This document shows positions 40,051 through 48,124 of a stretch of 64,000 nt of DNA, one piece after another. The notes under the pieces were generated by a model. That model was not told the DNA's origin, did not search any database, and worked only from the letters and a program-made list of their open reading frames with translations. The DNA is from Brotaphodocola sp003480315 (GTDB lineage Bacteria > Bacillota > Clostridia > Lachnospirales > Lachnospiraceae): NCBI RefSeq assembly GCF_964246085.1, contig NZ_CAXTPD010000005.1. One strand, given 5' to 3'. The translations under genes and the position numbers were made by a program. The stretch's first letter is position 1. Each line of letters begins with the position of its first letter.

Positions 40051-40464
40051 ATGCCAGTAATCGAATCTTTAATCCGCTCCGAGGCTGATGGAACCATCAG
40101 CTTTGGCAATTACAAATTAGACACCAAGAGCAAGCTTGATAATTTTGAACATGCGGGAGATTTATATAAGATCAAAACCTTCTATGAGATTACCAAATTA
40201 GAGCGCAACGGTTCTTTCGTTTATGAATCTGTACCGGGAACAGCGGTGGAGCATTTCTCTGCAAAGCATGATGGCGTAGAGTTTACCGTATCCGGCGACA
40301 AAGATGCCCAGATCACCATTCAGCTCGAGGATGATACAGAATACGAGGTTTATGTTGACGGTGTTGCGGTAGGCGGCATGAAGACCAACATGAGCGGCAA
40401 GCTGGTAGTCAGTGTAGAGTTAAGCGAGGGTGTCACCTGTCTGGTCAAGGTGGTAAAACGCTAG
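40051..40464 (+). CDS. small conserved protein of unknown function between clpC and radA
   Basis: A 137-residue soluble protein, predicted mostly beta, without signal peptide or membrane segment. It begins MPVIESLIRSEADGTISFGN and contains TKLERNGSFVYESVPGTA. I recall similar clostridial proteins being auto-named endosialidase, a label nothing here supports. An AGGAGGG site precedes the ATG and a TATAAT at 40008-40013 may be its -10 box. Its constant place beside stress and repair genes suggests a housekeeping role; function unknown. Confidence 0.7.
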   Translation: MPVIESLIRSEADGTISFGNYKLDTKSKLDNFEHAGDLYKIKTFYEITKLERNGSFVYESVPGTAVEHFSAKHDGVEFTVSGDKDAQITIQLEDDTEYEVYVDGVAVGGMKTNMSGKLVVSVELSEGVTCLVKVVKR

Positions 40465-40494
40465 ACATCCTCTGTCAGGAAGGGCATACATAGC

Positions 40495-41862
40495 ATGGCA
40501 AAAGCAAAGACAACCGTATTTTTCTGCAAGGAATGCGGTTTTGAATCCAGCAAATGGCTTGGACAGTGTCCGGCATGTAAAGAGTGGAACACACTGGTGG
40601 AGGAACCGGTGGCAAAGAAAGCTCCGGCCGGCCGCACAGGCGGTATTTCCCAGCGTGTACCGGCAAAGCCTGTAAAGCTGGAGGAGGTGTCCATAGAAGA
40701 ACAGGACCGGATCACAACGGGATATCCGGAACTGGATCGTGTACTGGGGAGCGGCATAGTAGCCGGCTCCCTGGTTTTAGTTGGGGGTGATCCCGGTATC
40801 GGAAAGTCGACCCTGCTGCTTCAGATGTGCCGGAATCTGGCCAGGGATGGACACCGGGTGCTTTATATTTCCGGTGAGGAATCCTTAAAACAGATCAAGA
40901 TGCGGGCCAGCCGAATCGGAACCGTAAGCGGAGAACTTCTGTTTTTATGCGAAACAAATCTGGATACGATCGAGGAGGCCATCCGCGAGACAAAACCGGA
41001 GATTGTCATCATCGATTCCATCCAGACCATGTTCCGGGAGGATGTGGCATCCGCACCGGGCAGCGTGAGCCAGGTACGGGAATCCACCAGTGTGCTGATG
41101 CAGATTGCCAAGGGCCTGGGGATTTCTGTGTTCATTGTCGGACATGTGACCAAAGAGGGTGTGGTAGCCGGGCCCCGGGTGTTGGAGCATATGGTAGACA
41201 CAGTTCTCTATTTTGAGGGTGAACGCAATGCCTCTTACCGCATTCTGAGGGGAGTAAAGAACCGCTTTGGCTCCACCAATGAGATTGGCGTGTTTGAGAT
41301 GCAGGAGAATGGACTGGAGGAGGTAGAAAATCCATCGGAGTATCTGTTAAGCGGACGTCCGGAGGATGCTTCCGGTGCTGTGGCAGCATGCTCTTTAGAG
41401 GGAAGCAGACCAATCCTCCTGGAAGTGCAGGCGCTTGTGACCCAGACAAACTTTGGCATGCCAAGGCGTACCGCAGCAGGGACGGATTTCAACCGCGTGA
41501 ACCTGCTGATCGCTGTGCTGGAAAAGCGCTGCAGATATGAGATGTCCCGCTACGATGCTTACGTGAATATCGCAGGCGGCATGCGGATGAACGAACCGGC
41601 GCTCGACCTTGCCATCATTATGGCTCTGGTATCCAGCATGAAGGATAAGCCTGTGAATCCAAAGTGCATGATCTTCGGCGAGGTGGGACTGGCCGGCGAG
41701 GTGCGTGCCGTCTCCCAGGCGGAGCAGCGGGTACATGAGGCCATCAAGCTGGGCTTTGAGTCCTGTATCCTGCCGCAGGTATCTCTGGATAAGATGAAGA
41801 ACACAGATAAGATCACACTGTACGGTGTGAACAATGTAAGGGAAGCAATTCGGCTGATTTGA
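40495..41862 (+). CDS. radA: DNA repair protein RadA
   Basis: A 455-residue RecA-like ATPase that promotes branch migration in recombination. The N-terminal zinc finger CKECGFESSKWLGQCPAC (about 9-28), Walker A GGDPGIGKSTLLLQ, the RadA KNRFG motif (GVKNRFGSTNEIG) and the C-terminal Lon-like domain are in order, and the length is standard. It lies 30 bases after the small conserved gene, in the same relative place as radA after clpC in Bacillus. Confidence 0.96.
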   Translation: MAKAKTTVFFCKECGFESSKWLGQCPACKEWNTLVEEPVAKKAPAGRTGGISQRVPAKPVKLEEVSIEEQDRITTGYPELDRVLGSGIVAGSLVLVGGDPGIGKSTLLLQMCRNLARDGHRVLYISGEESLKQIKMRASRIGTVSGELLFLCETNLDTIEEAIRETKPEIVIIDSIQTMFREDVASAPGSVSQVRESTSVLMQIAKGLGISVFIVGHVTKEGVVAGPRVLEHMVDTVLYFEGERNASYRILRGVKNRFGSTNEIGVFEMQENGLEEVENPSEYLLSGRPEDASGAVAACSLEGSRPILLEVQALVTQTNFGMPRRTAAGTDFNRVNLLIAVLEKRCRYEMSRYDAYVNIAGGMRMNEPALDLAIIMALVSSMKDKPVNPKCMIFGEVGLAGEVRAVSQAEQRVHEAIKLGFESCILPQVSLDKMKNTDKITLYGVNNVREAIRLI

Positions 41863-41867
41863 TGAAA

Positions 41868-41902
41868 AAGCAGGAAAACGGCCCGGGGCTGGTTTCCTGC
41901 TT
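41868..41902 (+). other. hairpin after radA
   Basis: A 10-bp stem (41868-41877 with 41893-41902) with a GC-rich 15-base loop begins 6 bases after the radA stop. No T-run follows, so a classical terminator is doubtful. Confidence 0.4.
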
Positions 41903-41956
41903 AAAACACTGCTTTCGCATAAAAAATATATTTTTTTCAAAAAATTAAAAAAATTG

Positions 41957-41985
41957 TTGACAGTGCGAATAATCCATGTTATTAT
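41957..41985 (+). promoter_or_regulatory. promoter of tRNA-Trp
   Basis: Perfect TTGACA, 17 bases, TATTAT, about 50 bases before the tRNA. Confidence 0.7.
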
Positions 41986-42035
41986 AATGGAGCGTTGAGG
42001 AAAACGAAAGAAACAAAAGCTCAACAAAACCGCAT

Positions 42036-42106
42036 AGGGGATTAGTTCAATGGTAGAGCACCGGTCTCCAAAACCGTCGATGGGGGTTCGAGCCCCTCAT
42101 CCCCTG
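42036..42106 (+). tRNA. trnW: tRNA-Trp (anticodon CCA)
   Basis: A 71-base cloverleaf: acceptor stem AGGGGAT with ATCCCCT, D-arm TAGTTCAATGGTAGAGCA, anticodon loop CTCCAAA with anticodon CCA, and T-loop TTCGAGC. The discriminator base is G. CCA is not encoded. It is followed 9 bases later by a perfect terminator, so it is a single-gene transcript. Confidence 0.93.
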
Positions 42107-42114
42107 CTAAAGAA

Positions 42115-42149
42115 GAGCGATAAGGTCGAAAGGTCTTATCGCTCATTTT
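42115..42149 (+). terminator. terminator of tRNA-Trp
   Basis: A perfect 10-bp stem (42115-42124 with 42135-42144), ten-base loop, then ATTTTG. It isolates the tRNA from the helicase gene 45 bases later. Confidence 0.75.
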
Positions 42150-42193
42150 GTTATGCGCAGAGATCCATTCCACAAAATACAGGAGGAATTTTC

Positions 42194-44551
42194 ATGGACG
42201 CTGATCGAGGAATCATCCGCATTTCCGTGCGAAACCTTGTGGAGTTTGTCATGCGGAGCGGAGATATAGACAACCGCAGAACCTCCGCGGCGGAGAAGGA
42301 TGCCATGCAGGCGGGCAGCCGCATGCACCGGAAAATCCAGAAACGTCAGGGCGCGGATTACCACGCTGAGGTGCCGATGAAGCATACGGTGGAGCAGGAA
42401 GATTACCGGATCCTGGTAGAAGGCCGGGCAGACGGTGTCATTGAGGCAGTTTCCGGAGTTACGATCGATGAGATCAAGTGTGTCTATCTGGATATTCATC
42501 AGCTGGAAGAGCCGCTTACGCTGCATCTGGCGCAGGCACTGTGCTATGCGTATATGTACTGTGCGGATCACGAAAATATAAATTCCATTACCATCCAGAT
42601 CACCTACTGCAATCTCGAAACGGAGGAGATCCGCCGCCTGAAGCAGGATAAGACGCGGGAAGAACTTGAGGAATGGTTTCAGGGACTGATCCATGAATAT
42701 GTGAAGTGGGCTAAATATCTGTATCATCATACCCTTCGACGGAATGAATCTCTGCGGGAACTTCAGTTTCCGTATGAGTACCGGACCGGACAGAAAGAGC
42801 TTGCCGTGTCTGTGTATCGGGCACTGGCCCGCAGGCGCAATCTGTTTATTCAGGCGCCGACCGGAATCGGAAAGACCCTTTCCGTGGTTTACCCATCCTT
42901 AAAATCCATGGGCAATGGGACCGGAGAGAAGCTGTTTTACCTGACGGCGAAGACCATTACCGGAAGCGTGGCAGAAAACTGCTTTTCTCTGCTTCGCGGG
43001 CAGGGCATGCTGTTTACCACCGTGACTGTCACAGCGAAAGAAAAACTCTGCCCCATGGAAAAGACCGAATGCAACCCGGATGCCTGTCCCTGCGCAAAGG
43101 GGCATTTTGACCGGGTGAATGATGCTGTGTTTGATATCATCCATGAACAGCAGGGCATTACCCGGGAGATTCTTCTTCAATATGCGGACCGGTATCAGGT
43201 CTGCCCCTTTGAATTCTGTCTGGACATCAGCAGCTGGGCAGACGGCATTATCTGTGATTATAACTATGTATTTGATCCGAATGCCAGACTGAAACGCTAT
43301 TTTGCGGAGGGAAATCAGGGGGACTATCTGTTTCTGGTGGATGAAGCGCACAATCTGGTCAGCCGGGCACGGGAAATGTTCAGCGCCTGTCTGGTAAAGG
43401 AGGATATCCTGCTGGTGAAAAAGCTGATCAGAGGGCGTTCCGGAAAGCTTGTGCGGGAATTGGAACGCTGCAACCGCAATCTGCTGGAGCTGAAGCGGGA
43501 ATCAGCCAGATACCGGGTGCTGCCGGACGTAAATCTGCTGGCATCGAATCTTCTGGGAGTCATGGGAGAGCTTGAAGTGTTTCTGGAGGAAGAAAAAGAA
43601 TTTCCGGAACGGGAACTGGTTCTGCAGTTTTATTTTGACCTGCGGCATTTTCTGAACATGCATGATGGCCTGGATGATCATTACCGGATCTATACGGAGC
43701 TGGGGGAGGATGGAAATTTCCGCCTGTATCTGTTCTGTATTGATCCGTCCCGGTGCTTAAACGCCTGTCTGGAAAAGGGTATTGCGGGAATCTTTTTTTC
43801 CGCGACCATGATTCCGGTCATCTATTATAAGAAGTTGCTCAGCGGCAATCCGGAGGATTTTGCGGTTTATGCAAATTCTCCGTTTGACGGGAAGAACCGG
43901 TTGATTCTGGTAGCAAAGGATGTCAGCAGCCGTTACAGCCGCAGAAACCGAACAGAATTTGGCAAGGTGGCCGATTATATTACGGAGCTGGCCCACAGCC
44001 ATGTGGGAAATTATATGGTGTTTTTTCCGTCCTATCGTTACATGGAGGCAGTGGAACAGCTTCTGGATGAGCGCTATGACGGAAGCTTTCGCTGGCAGAT
44101 GCAGACGAGCCGCATGACGGAGAAGGAGCGGGAGGAATTTCTGGAGCTGTTTGAAGAAAAGCGGGAACAATCCTTTGTCGGACTTTGTGTGCTTGGCGGG
44201 ATATTTTCAGAGGGAATTGATCTGAAGGCGGAACGACTGGAAGGAGCGATCATTGTGGGAACCGGCTTGCCAATGGTATGCAGTGAACAGGAAATCCTGA
44301 TGCAGTATTTTACGGAACAGGGAGAGAATGGATACGATTATGCCTATCAGTATCCGGGCATGAATAAGGTGCTGCAGGCAGCAGGACGGGTCATCCGCAC
44401 GGCTGAGGACCGGGGCGTGATTTTGCTTTTAGATGACCGCTTTTTGCGGCAGGAGCTCCAGGAACTGTTCCCGCGGGAATGGACCGAATATGGTCTGGTG
44501 ACCCGGGAAACGGCAGGAGGGTGGCTGAAACATTTTTGGGAGAAACGATAG
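42194..44551 (+). CDS. XPD/DinG-type helicase with N-terminal PD-(D/E)XK nuclease-like domain
   Basis: A 785-residue superfamily 2 helicase. The N-terminal about 200 residues carry a RecB/Cas4-like nuclease motif (VEGRADGVIEAV followed by TIDEIKCVY, i.e. D then E-x-K). The helicase has Walker A APTGIGKT, four cysteines suitable for an iron-sulfur cluster (LCPMEKTECNPDACPC and the later VCPFEFC), and Walker B DEAH in VDEAHNLV; the late QAAGRVIRT is motif VI. The open frame starts inside the tRNA, but the ATG at 42194 has AGGAGG 7 bases upstream. A role in DNA repair or processing of unusual DNA structures is likely; the fused nuclease suggests combined unwinding and cutting. Confidence 0.87.
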   Translation: MDADRGIIRISVRNLVEFVMRSGDIDNRRTSAAEKDAMQAGSRMHRKIQKRQGADYHAEVPMKHTVEQEDYRILVEGRADGVIEAVSGVTIDEIKCVYLDIHQLEEPLTLHLAQALCYAYMYCADHENINSITIQITYCNLETEEIRRLKQDKTREELEEWFQGLIHEYVKWAKYLYHHTLRRNESLRELQFPYEYRTGQKELAVSVYRALARRRNLFIQAPTGIGKTLSVVYPSLKSMGNGTGEKLFYLTAKTITGSVAENCFSLLRGQGMLFTTVTVTAKEKLCPMEKTECNPDACPCAKGHFDRVNDAVFDIIHEQQGITREILLQYADRYQVCPFEFCLDISSWADGIICDYNYVFDPNARLKRYFAEGNQGDYLFLVDEAHNLVSRAREMFSACLVKEDILLVKKLIRGRSGKLVRELERCNRNLLELKRESARYRVLPDVNLLASNLLGVMGELEVFLEEEKEFPERELVLQFYFDLRHFLNMHDGLDDHYRIYTELGEDGNFRLYLFCIDPSRCLNACLEKGIAGIFFSATMIPVIYYKKLLSGNPEDFAVYANSPFDGKNRLILVAKDVSSRYSRRNRTEFGKVADYITELAHSHVGNYMVFFPSYRYMEAVEQLLDERYDGSFRWQMQTSRMTEKEREEFLELFEEKREQSFVGLCVLGGIFSEGIDLKAERLEGAIIVGTGLPMVCSEQEILMQYFTEQGENGYDYAYQYPGMNKVLQAAGRVIRTAEDRGVILLLDDRFLRQELQELFPREWTEYGLVTRETAGGWLKHFWEKR

Positions 44552-44600
44552 CCTGGACAAAAATCCTGGTTTAGGAATGGGGCAAAGAAAGCCCGGCATG

Positions 44601-44630
44601 AAAAATGGAGATGCGCTACAGCATCTCCAT
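44601..44630 (-). terminator. terminator of the LysR gene
   Basis: A perfect 10-bp stem (44605-44614 with 44621-44630) with six-base loop, followed on the minus strand by five T (44605-44601). The gene's stop codon (44616-44618) is in the loop. Confidence 0.8.
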
Positions 44631-45491
44631 AAACTGCTTAGCCGCCTGGGAAATAGGCAGGCTGTCATTGCTTGCGACCACGATCTGACGGGTTGGAAGC
44701 TCTTCGTGGATCTGAACCTTAAAAAGGCTGTGCTCGTTTTCCGGAATACAGTAATCCGGAACAAAGGCAACGCCCAGACCGATGCGGGCCAGGTCAATTA
44801 AAAGATCATTGCTGGAAAGCTCGATCTCCGGAACCAGATCCAGCTGATGGCGCTGGAACATGCTGTGCAAAAACTCACTTGTGGTGCTCTTGCGGTCCAG
44901 CATCAGGATCGGAAAGCGCCTTAAATCCTTCAGGCTGATGGTTTTGCCCCGCAGCTCCTTGTATTCGTCGTTGGCTACGAAGACGTCTTTAAATTCCCGG
45001 ATGATACGCACATTCTGGGTGTTGGAAAGACCGGAGTTGGGATAGTTGGTGATGGCAAAATCCACCTGGCCGGATTCCAGCAGTTTTGCGCAGGCAATCG
45101 AGGTCTGGTTGGTAACCTTGATATGCACATTCGGATAGCGCCTGTGAAAATCCCTCAGATAAGATACCAGATAGTAACGGCAGATGGTGTCACTGGCACC
45201 GATGCGAAGCTGACCGCCGTTTAAGGTATTCGCCTCTAAAAGCTGGTTCTCGCCCTGGCGGATCAGGTTCATGGCAGGTTCGATATGCTTTAAGAGAATC
45301 TCACCCTCCGGCGTAAGCTGTACCCGCTTCGTGCTGCGGATGAAAAGCGGCTGGTTCAGCTTTTTTTCCAGTACCTTGATGGACTGGCTGACAGCAGACT
45401 GGGAAATGAACAGCTGCTTGGAGGCTTCCGAGAAGCTTAGGGTATTAGCAACATGATAAAATACTTTATATAGTTCGTAATTGATGTCCAA
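44616..45491 (-). CDS. LysR-family transcriptional regulator
   Basis: A 291-residue LysR regulator with helix-turn-helix SFSEASKQLFISQSAVSQSIK at about residues 18-38 shortened here to its key segment, and an effector domain of the CysL/selenium-metabolism-like branch. The start is TTG at 45491 with AGGAGGG about 8 bases upstream; this gives the family-typical N-terminus MDINYELYKVFYHV. Its last codons form one arm of its own terminator. Target is unknown; the divergent neighbour is a small RNA-like unit and a relic locus. Confidence 0.85.
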   Translation of the reverse strand: MDINYELYKVFYHVANTLSFSEASKQLFISQSAVSQSIKVLEKKLNQPLFIRSTKRVQLTPEGEILLKHIEPAMNLIRQGENQLLEANTLNGGQLRIGASDTICRYYLVSYLRDFHRRYPNVHIKVTNQTSIACAKLLESGQVDFAITNYPNSGLSNTQNVRIIREFKDVFVANDEYKELRGKTISLKDLRRFPILMLDRKSTTSEFLHSMFQRHQLDLVPEIELSSNDLLIDLARIGLGVAFVPDYCIPENEHSLFKVQIHEELPTRQIVVASNDSLPISQAAKQFMEML

Positions 45492-45579
45492 TATTAGCCC
45501 TCCTTATAAAACTATGGCTATTCTATCATGCTGCTGATGAATTGTAAAGGACCTGCGGGATAAATTGGCAATTGTGTAA

Positions 45580-45608
45580 TTGACAAGGACTGAAAAGTGG
45601 TGTAATAT
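45580..45608 (+). promoter_or_regulatory. promoter of the small RNA-like transcript
   Basis: Perfect TTGACA, 17 bases, TAATAT (4/6) on the plus strand. RNA would start near 45615. Confidence 0.5.
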
Positions 45609-45614
45609 TCACAG

Positions 45615-45706
45615 TAAATCGCAGAACTCGTCCCCATGACGGGTTCTGGTCACATAAGACGGGCAAAGGCGCTGAAGAGAGATCGCAAGCGCCTTTGCCC
45701 GTTTTT
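45615..45706 (+). ncRNA. candidate small RNA or orphan leader with two hairpins
   Basis: The predicted transcript of about 92 bases folds into a first hairpin (45622-45632 with 45638-45648, one G-U pair, five-base loop) and a second, terminator-like hairpin (45660-45672 with 45689-45701) followed by five T. Bases 45639-45643 can also pair with 45698-45702, so the two folds may compete. No open frame of note lies inside. It matches no riboswitch class I can name and ends just before the relic locus; it may be a free small RNA or the remaining leader of a lost gene. Confidence 0.5.
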
Positions 45707-45712
45707 ATGTAA

Positions 45713-46000
45713 GTGGTATTGCGGGGTGAGCTGAGCAGCAGAACCTTATCCTACATCCAGCTGGCTCTGGACTGCATGGAAAAAAATTCCGGAAGCAGAG
45801 CGTTTGCCTATGATCTTCAGCCTGTCCTGGATTATCCGTACCGTATGATCGAAAAAGAATATAATAAATTCTTAAATCGCTTGCATAAAATCCGGATTCG
45901 GTATAATCTGTCAGAGATAGACAATCCGTCCGCTTACACACAAGTCAGCGAACCAATGCGATGCCTGGTGGAATCAGCACTTTCAGAACGGACCGGACAG
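45713..46000 (+). pseudogene. relic of an alpha-E domain protein gene (N-terminal part and middle missing)
   Basis: The frame reads RGELSSRTLSYIQLALD, YDLQPVLDYPYRM and LNRLHKIRIRYN. These match the central and C-terminal parts of alpha-E (DUF403) proteins as I know them from Clostridia, but the first half of the protein is missing and a segment between QPVLDY and the final helix appears deleted. The open frame continues past the homologous part into another frame of the next relic. No good ribosome binding site precedes it. In intact genomes this family lies next to a transglutaminase-like gene, which is also found here as a fragment. Confidence 0.6.
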
Positions 46001-46004
46001 TCAC

Positions 46005-46223
46005 CGCTTTTGCAGGCGCTCCGGCTTATGGAATGCCTGGACGGAAGTCTGGGACGGTCAGTTCTGGCACGGACTGGATCCCACGCATAACCGTCTTGCA
46101 GATGAACGCTATATCAAGCTGAGCCATGGACGGGATTTTATGGATGCTGCCGTTGACCGGGGCTGCTTCCTCGGCAAAGCCGGCCAGGAGCAGACAATAT
46201 TGATAAAGGTGGAAGAAAAGTGA
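46005..46223 (+). pseudogene. C-terminal relic of a transglutaminase-like protease gene
   Basis: In the frame ending at TGA 46221-46223 the sequence reads CRRSGLWNAWTEVWDGQF, then GLDPTHNRLADERYIKLSHG and GKAGQEQTILIKVEEK. This is the C-terminal third of a bacterial transglutaminase-like protein (cf. HAWTEVW, GLDPTN, DRYIK, HGRD). The residues expected between CRRSGL and HAW are missing and the catalytic His of HAW is Asn, so the gene is broken. It lies in a different frame from the alpha-E relic. The stop overlaps the GTG start of the next gene, whose ribosome binding site lies in the relic. Confidence 0.7.
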
Positions 46224-47170
46224 AGCACGATGCTACGATAAAAACCGTGACAGAAGTAGGACTTGCTGTCGATGAAAAATTAAGGATCTTAAAACACGTG
46301 ATCGAACCGGAACACAAAACCGGAAAGGAAAAGAGGATCTGCGTGGTAACCGGTACTCATGGAGACGAGCTGGAAGGCCAATATGTCTGTTATGAGCTGA
46401 ACCGGATCTTAAAAGAACAGAAGGAACATTTAAAGGGAATCGTCGAGATATACCCTGCATTAAATCCCCTGGGCGTGGACTCCATATCCCGGGGTATTCC
46501 TATGTTTGACCTGGACATGAACCGCATCTTTCCGGGAAGCGTGGAAGGCTCAGTGGCAGAGCATGTGGCGGCAAAAATCGTGGAGGATATTGCAGGCGCA
46601 GACCTGTGCATTGACATTCATGCCAGCAATATTTTCCTGAGGGAAATTCCACAGGCACGCATCAATGTCAACACCAGGGAGCAGCTTCTGCCCTTCGCGA
46701 CACGTCTGAATCTGGATTTTGTCTGGGTCCATGCGGCGGCTACTGTGCTGGAATCAACGCTGGCCCACAGTTTAAACTCCATCGGGGTCCCGACGGTTGT
46801 TGTTGAGATGGGTGTAGGCATGCGTATTACGGAGCATTTCTGCCATCAGCTGACTGACGGAATTTTCTGCGTGATGAAGGATCTCGGAATCTGGGACGGC
46901 GATGTGATCGTTCCAAAGGAACCGATCATTTCCGATGATGGAGAGGTCGGATTTTTGAATGCAGAGCATCCGGGAATTTTTATCCCTTCTGTGGAACACT
47001 GGAAAAATGTGGAAGAGGGACAGATCATTGGACGGATCTTAAATCCGCTGACCGGAGAAATTGCCCAGGAAGTAAAAGCACCGATTCACGGAATGCTCTT
47101 TACGCTGCGGGAATATCCGGTGGTATCCTGCGGTTCCCTGATTGCCCGTGTGCTGGGAGGTGACTACTGA
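46220..47170 (+). CDS. succinylglutamate desuccinylase/aspartoacylase family protein, metal site intact
   Basis: A 316-residue zinc carboxypeptidase-like protein (AstE/AspA, M14 relatives) that removes acyl groups from N-acyl amino acids. The zinc ligands are present: GTHGDELEG (His, Glu) and IDIHASN (His); DMNRIFPG is conserved, and VVEMGVG supplies the catalytic Glu. The start is GTG at 46220 with AAGGTGG 7 bases upstream, inside the preceding relic. It overlaps its paralogue by one base. True substrate unknown. Confidence 0.88.
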   Translation: MKHDATIKTVTEVGLAVDEKLRILKHVIEPEHKTGKEKRICVVTGTHGDELEGQYVCYELNRILKEQKEHLKGIVEIYPALNPLGVDSISRGIPMFDLDMNRIFPGSVEGSVAEHVAAKIVEDIAGADLCIDIHASNIFLREIPQARINVNTREQLLPFATRLNLDFVWVHAAATVLESTLAHSLNSIGVPTVVVEMGVGMRITEHFCHQLTDGIFCVMKDLGIWDGDVIVPKEPIISDDGEVGFLNAEHPGIFIPSVEHWKNVEEGQIIGRILNPLTGEIAQEVKAPIHGMLFTLREYPVVSCGSLIARVLGGDY

Positions 47171-48105
47171 TGAGAAAAGAGATTATATTTACGCTGGAAA
47201 ACTGTTACCGGGATAACATGGATGTGTACGGCTTCCACTTCGGAAAGGGAGAGAAGGCAGCCTGTATTGTAGGTGCCATACGCGGCAACGAGGTACAGCA
47301 GCTGTATATCTGTTCCCAGCTGGTAAAGGCATTAAAGGAACTGGAGGAGAAGGGTGCCATTGTGCACGATAATGAGATTCTGGTAATCCCGTCTGTCAAC
47401 CACAGTTCCATGAACATCGGAAAACGCTTCTGGGCAACGGACAATACCGATATCAACCGGATGTTTCCGGGATATCATGCCGGAGAAACTACCCAGCGGA
47501 TCGCAGATGGTGTGTTCCGGGCAATCCAGGGATACAATTACGGCATTCAGTTTACCAGCTTTTACCTTCCCGGAGATTTTGTGCCGCATGTCCGCATGAT
47601 GGACACCGGTTACCAGAACGCAAGCCTGGCGAACCTGTTCGGACTTCCGTATGTAGTGATCCGCCAGCCGCAGCCGATCGATACGGCTACGCTGAATTAT
47701 AACTGGCAGATCTGGAATACCAATGCGTTTTCTGTTTACAGCAGTGCCACAGCGCAGATCGATGAGCGGGCAGCCCGTATGGCGGTCGCATCCGTGCTGC
47801 GTTTCCTGACCCGTATGGGGATTTTGCGTTATACCAGCCACAGCGGCTATATTGCAAGCGTCCTGCGGGAAGACGACCTGACGAATGTCAAAAATGATCT
47901 TCCGGGACTTTACCGCAGGCATGTGGAGCCGGGACAGGAGGTGCACCGGGGAGAGGTGCTGGCTTCCATCATTGACCCGCTGGAGGGTGAAGTGATCAGC
48001 CAGATCCTGTCTCCGACAGACGGAATTGTCTTTTTTGCCTATCATGAGCCTACGGTGATGGAGGGCACGATCATTTTCAAGATCATCCGTCGTCTGCACG
48101 AGTAG
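47170..48105 (+). CDS. aspartoacylase family paralogue lacking zinc ligands (probable pseudoenzyme)
   Basis: A 311-residue paralogue of the preceding protein. The fold-typical NEVQQLYICSQL and DINRMFPG segments remain, but the first zinc His is Arg (GAIRGNE), the D-x-H metal motif is replaced by GIQ (YGIQFTSFYL), and no equivalent of the catalytic Glu is apparent. It should not bind zinc in the usual way. It starts within the stop of the active paralogue (TGATG), so both are made together, suggesting a heteromer in which this subunit is structural, regulatory or substrate-binding. The protein is full length, so it is not a decayed gene. Confidence 0.8.
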   Translation: MRKEIIFTLENCYRDNMDVYGFHFGKGEKAACIVGAIRGNEVQQLYICSQLVKALKELEEKGAIVHDNEILVIPSVNHSSMNIGKRFWATDNTDINRMFPGYHAGETTQRIADGVFRAIQGYNYGIQFTSFYLPGDFVPHVRMMDTGYQNASLANLFGLPYVVIRQPQPIDTATLNYNWQIWNTNAFSVYSSATAQIDERAARMAVASVLRFLTRMGILRYTSHSGYIASVLREDDLTNVKNDLPGLYRRHVEPGQEVHRGEVLASIIDPLEGEVISQILSPTDGIVFFAYHEPTVMEGTIIFKIIRRLHE

Positions 48106-48124
48106 ACTGTGCCTTTATATCAGG

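Noticed and set aside
42036..42106. tRNA-Trp as an attachment site of an integrated element
   Set aside because: No integrase, no direct repeat of the tRNA 3' end nearby, and the flanking genes look like ordinary chromosome genes.
42143..42730. Open frame of 195 codons on the minus strand under the helicase gene
   Set aside because: Antisense to the conserved nuclease domain, no start signals and no family features.
47332..48099. Open frame of 255 codons antisense to the second aspartoacylase-like gene
   Set aside because: Composition is that of a reverse-strand shadow and the plus-strand protein is clearly homologous to its neighbour.
47170..48105. Reading the second aspartoacylase-like gene as a pseudogene
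   Set aside because: It is full length, uninterrupted and translationally coupled; only metal-site residues changed, so a pseudoenzyme is more likely than a decayed gene.
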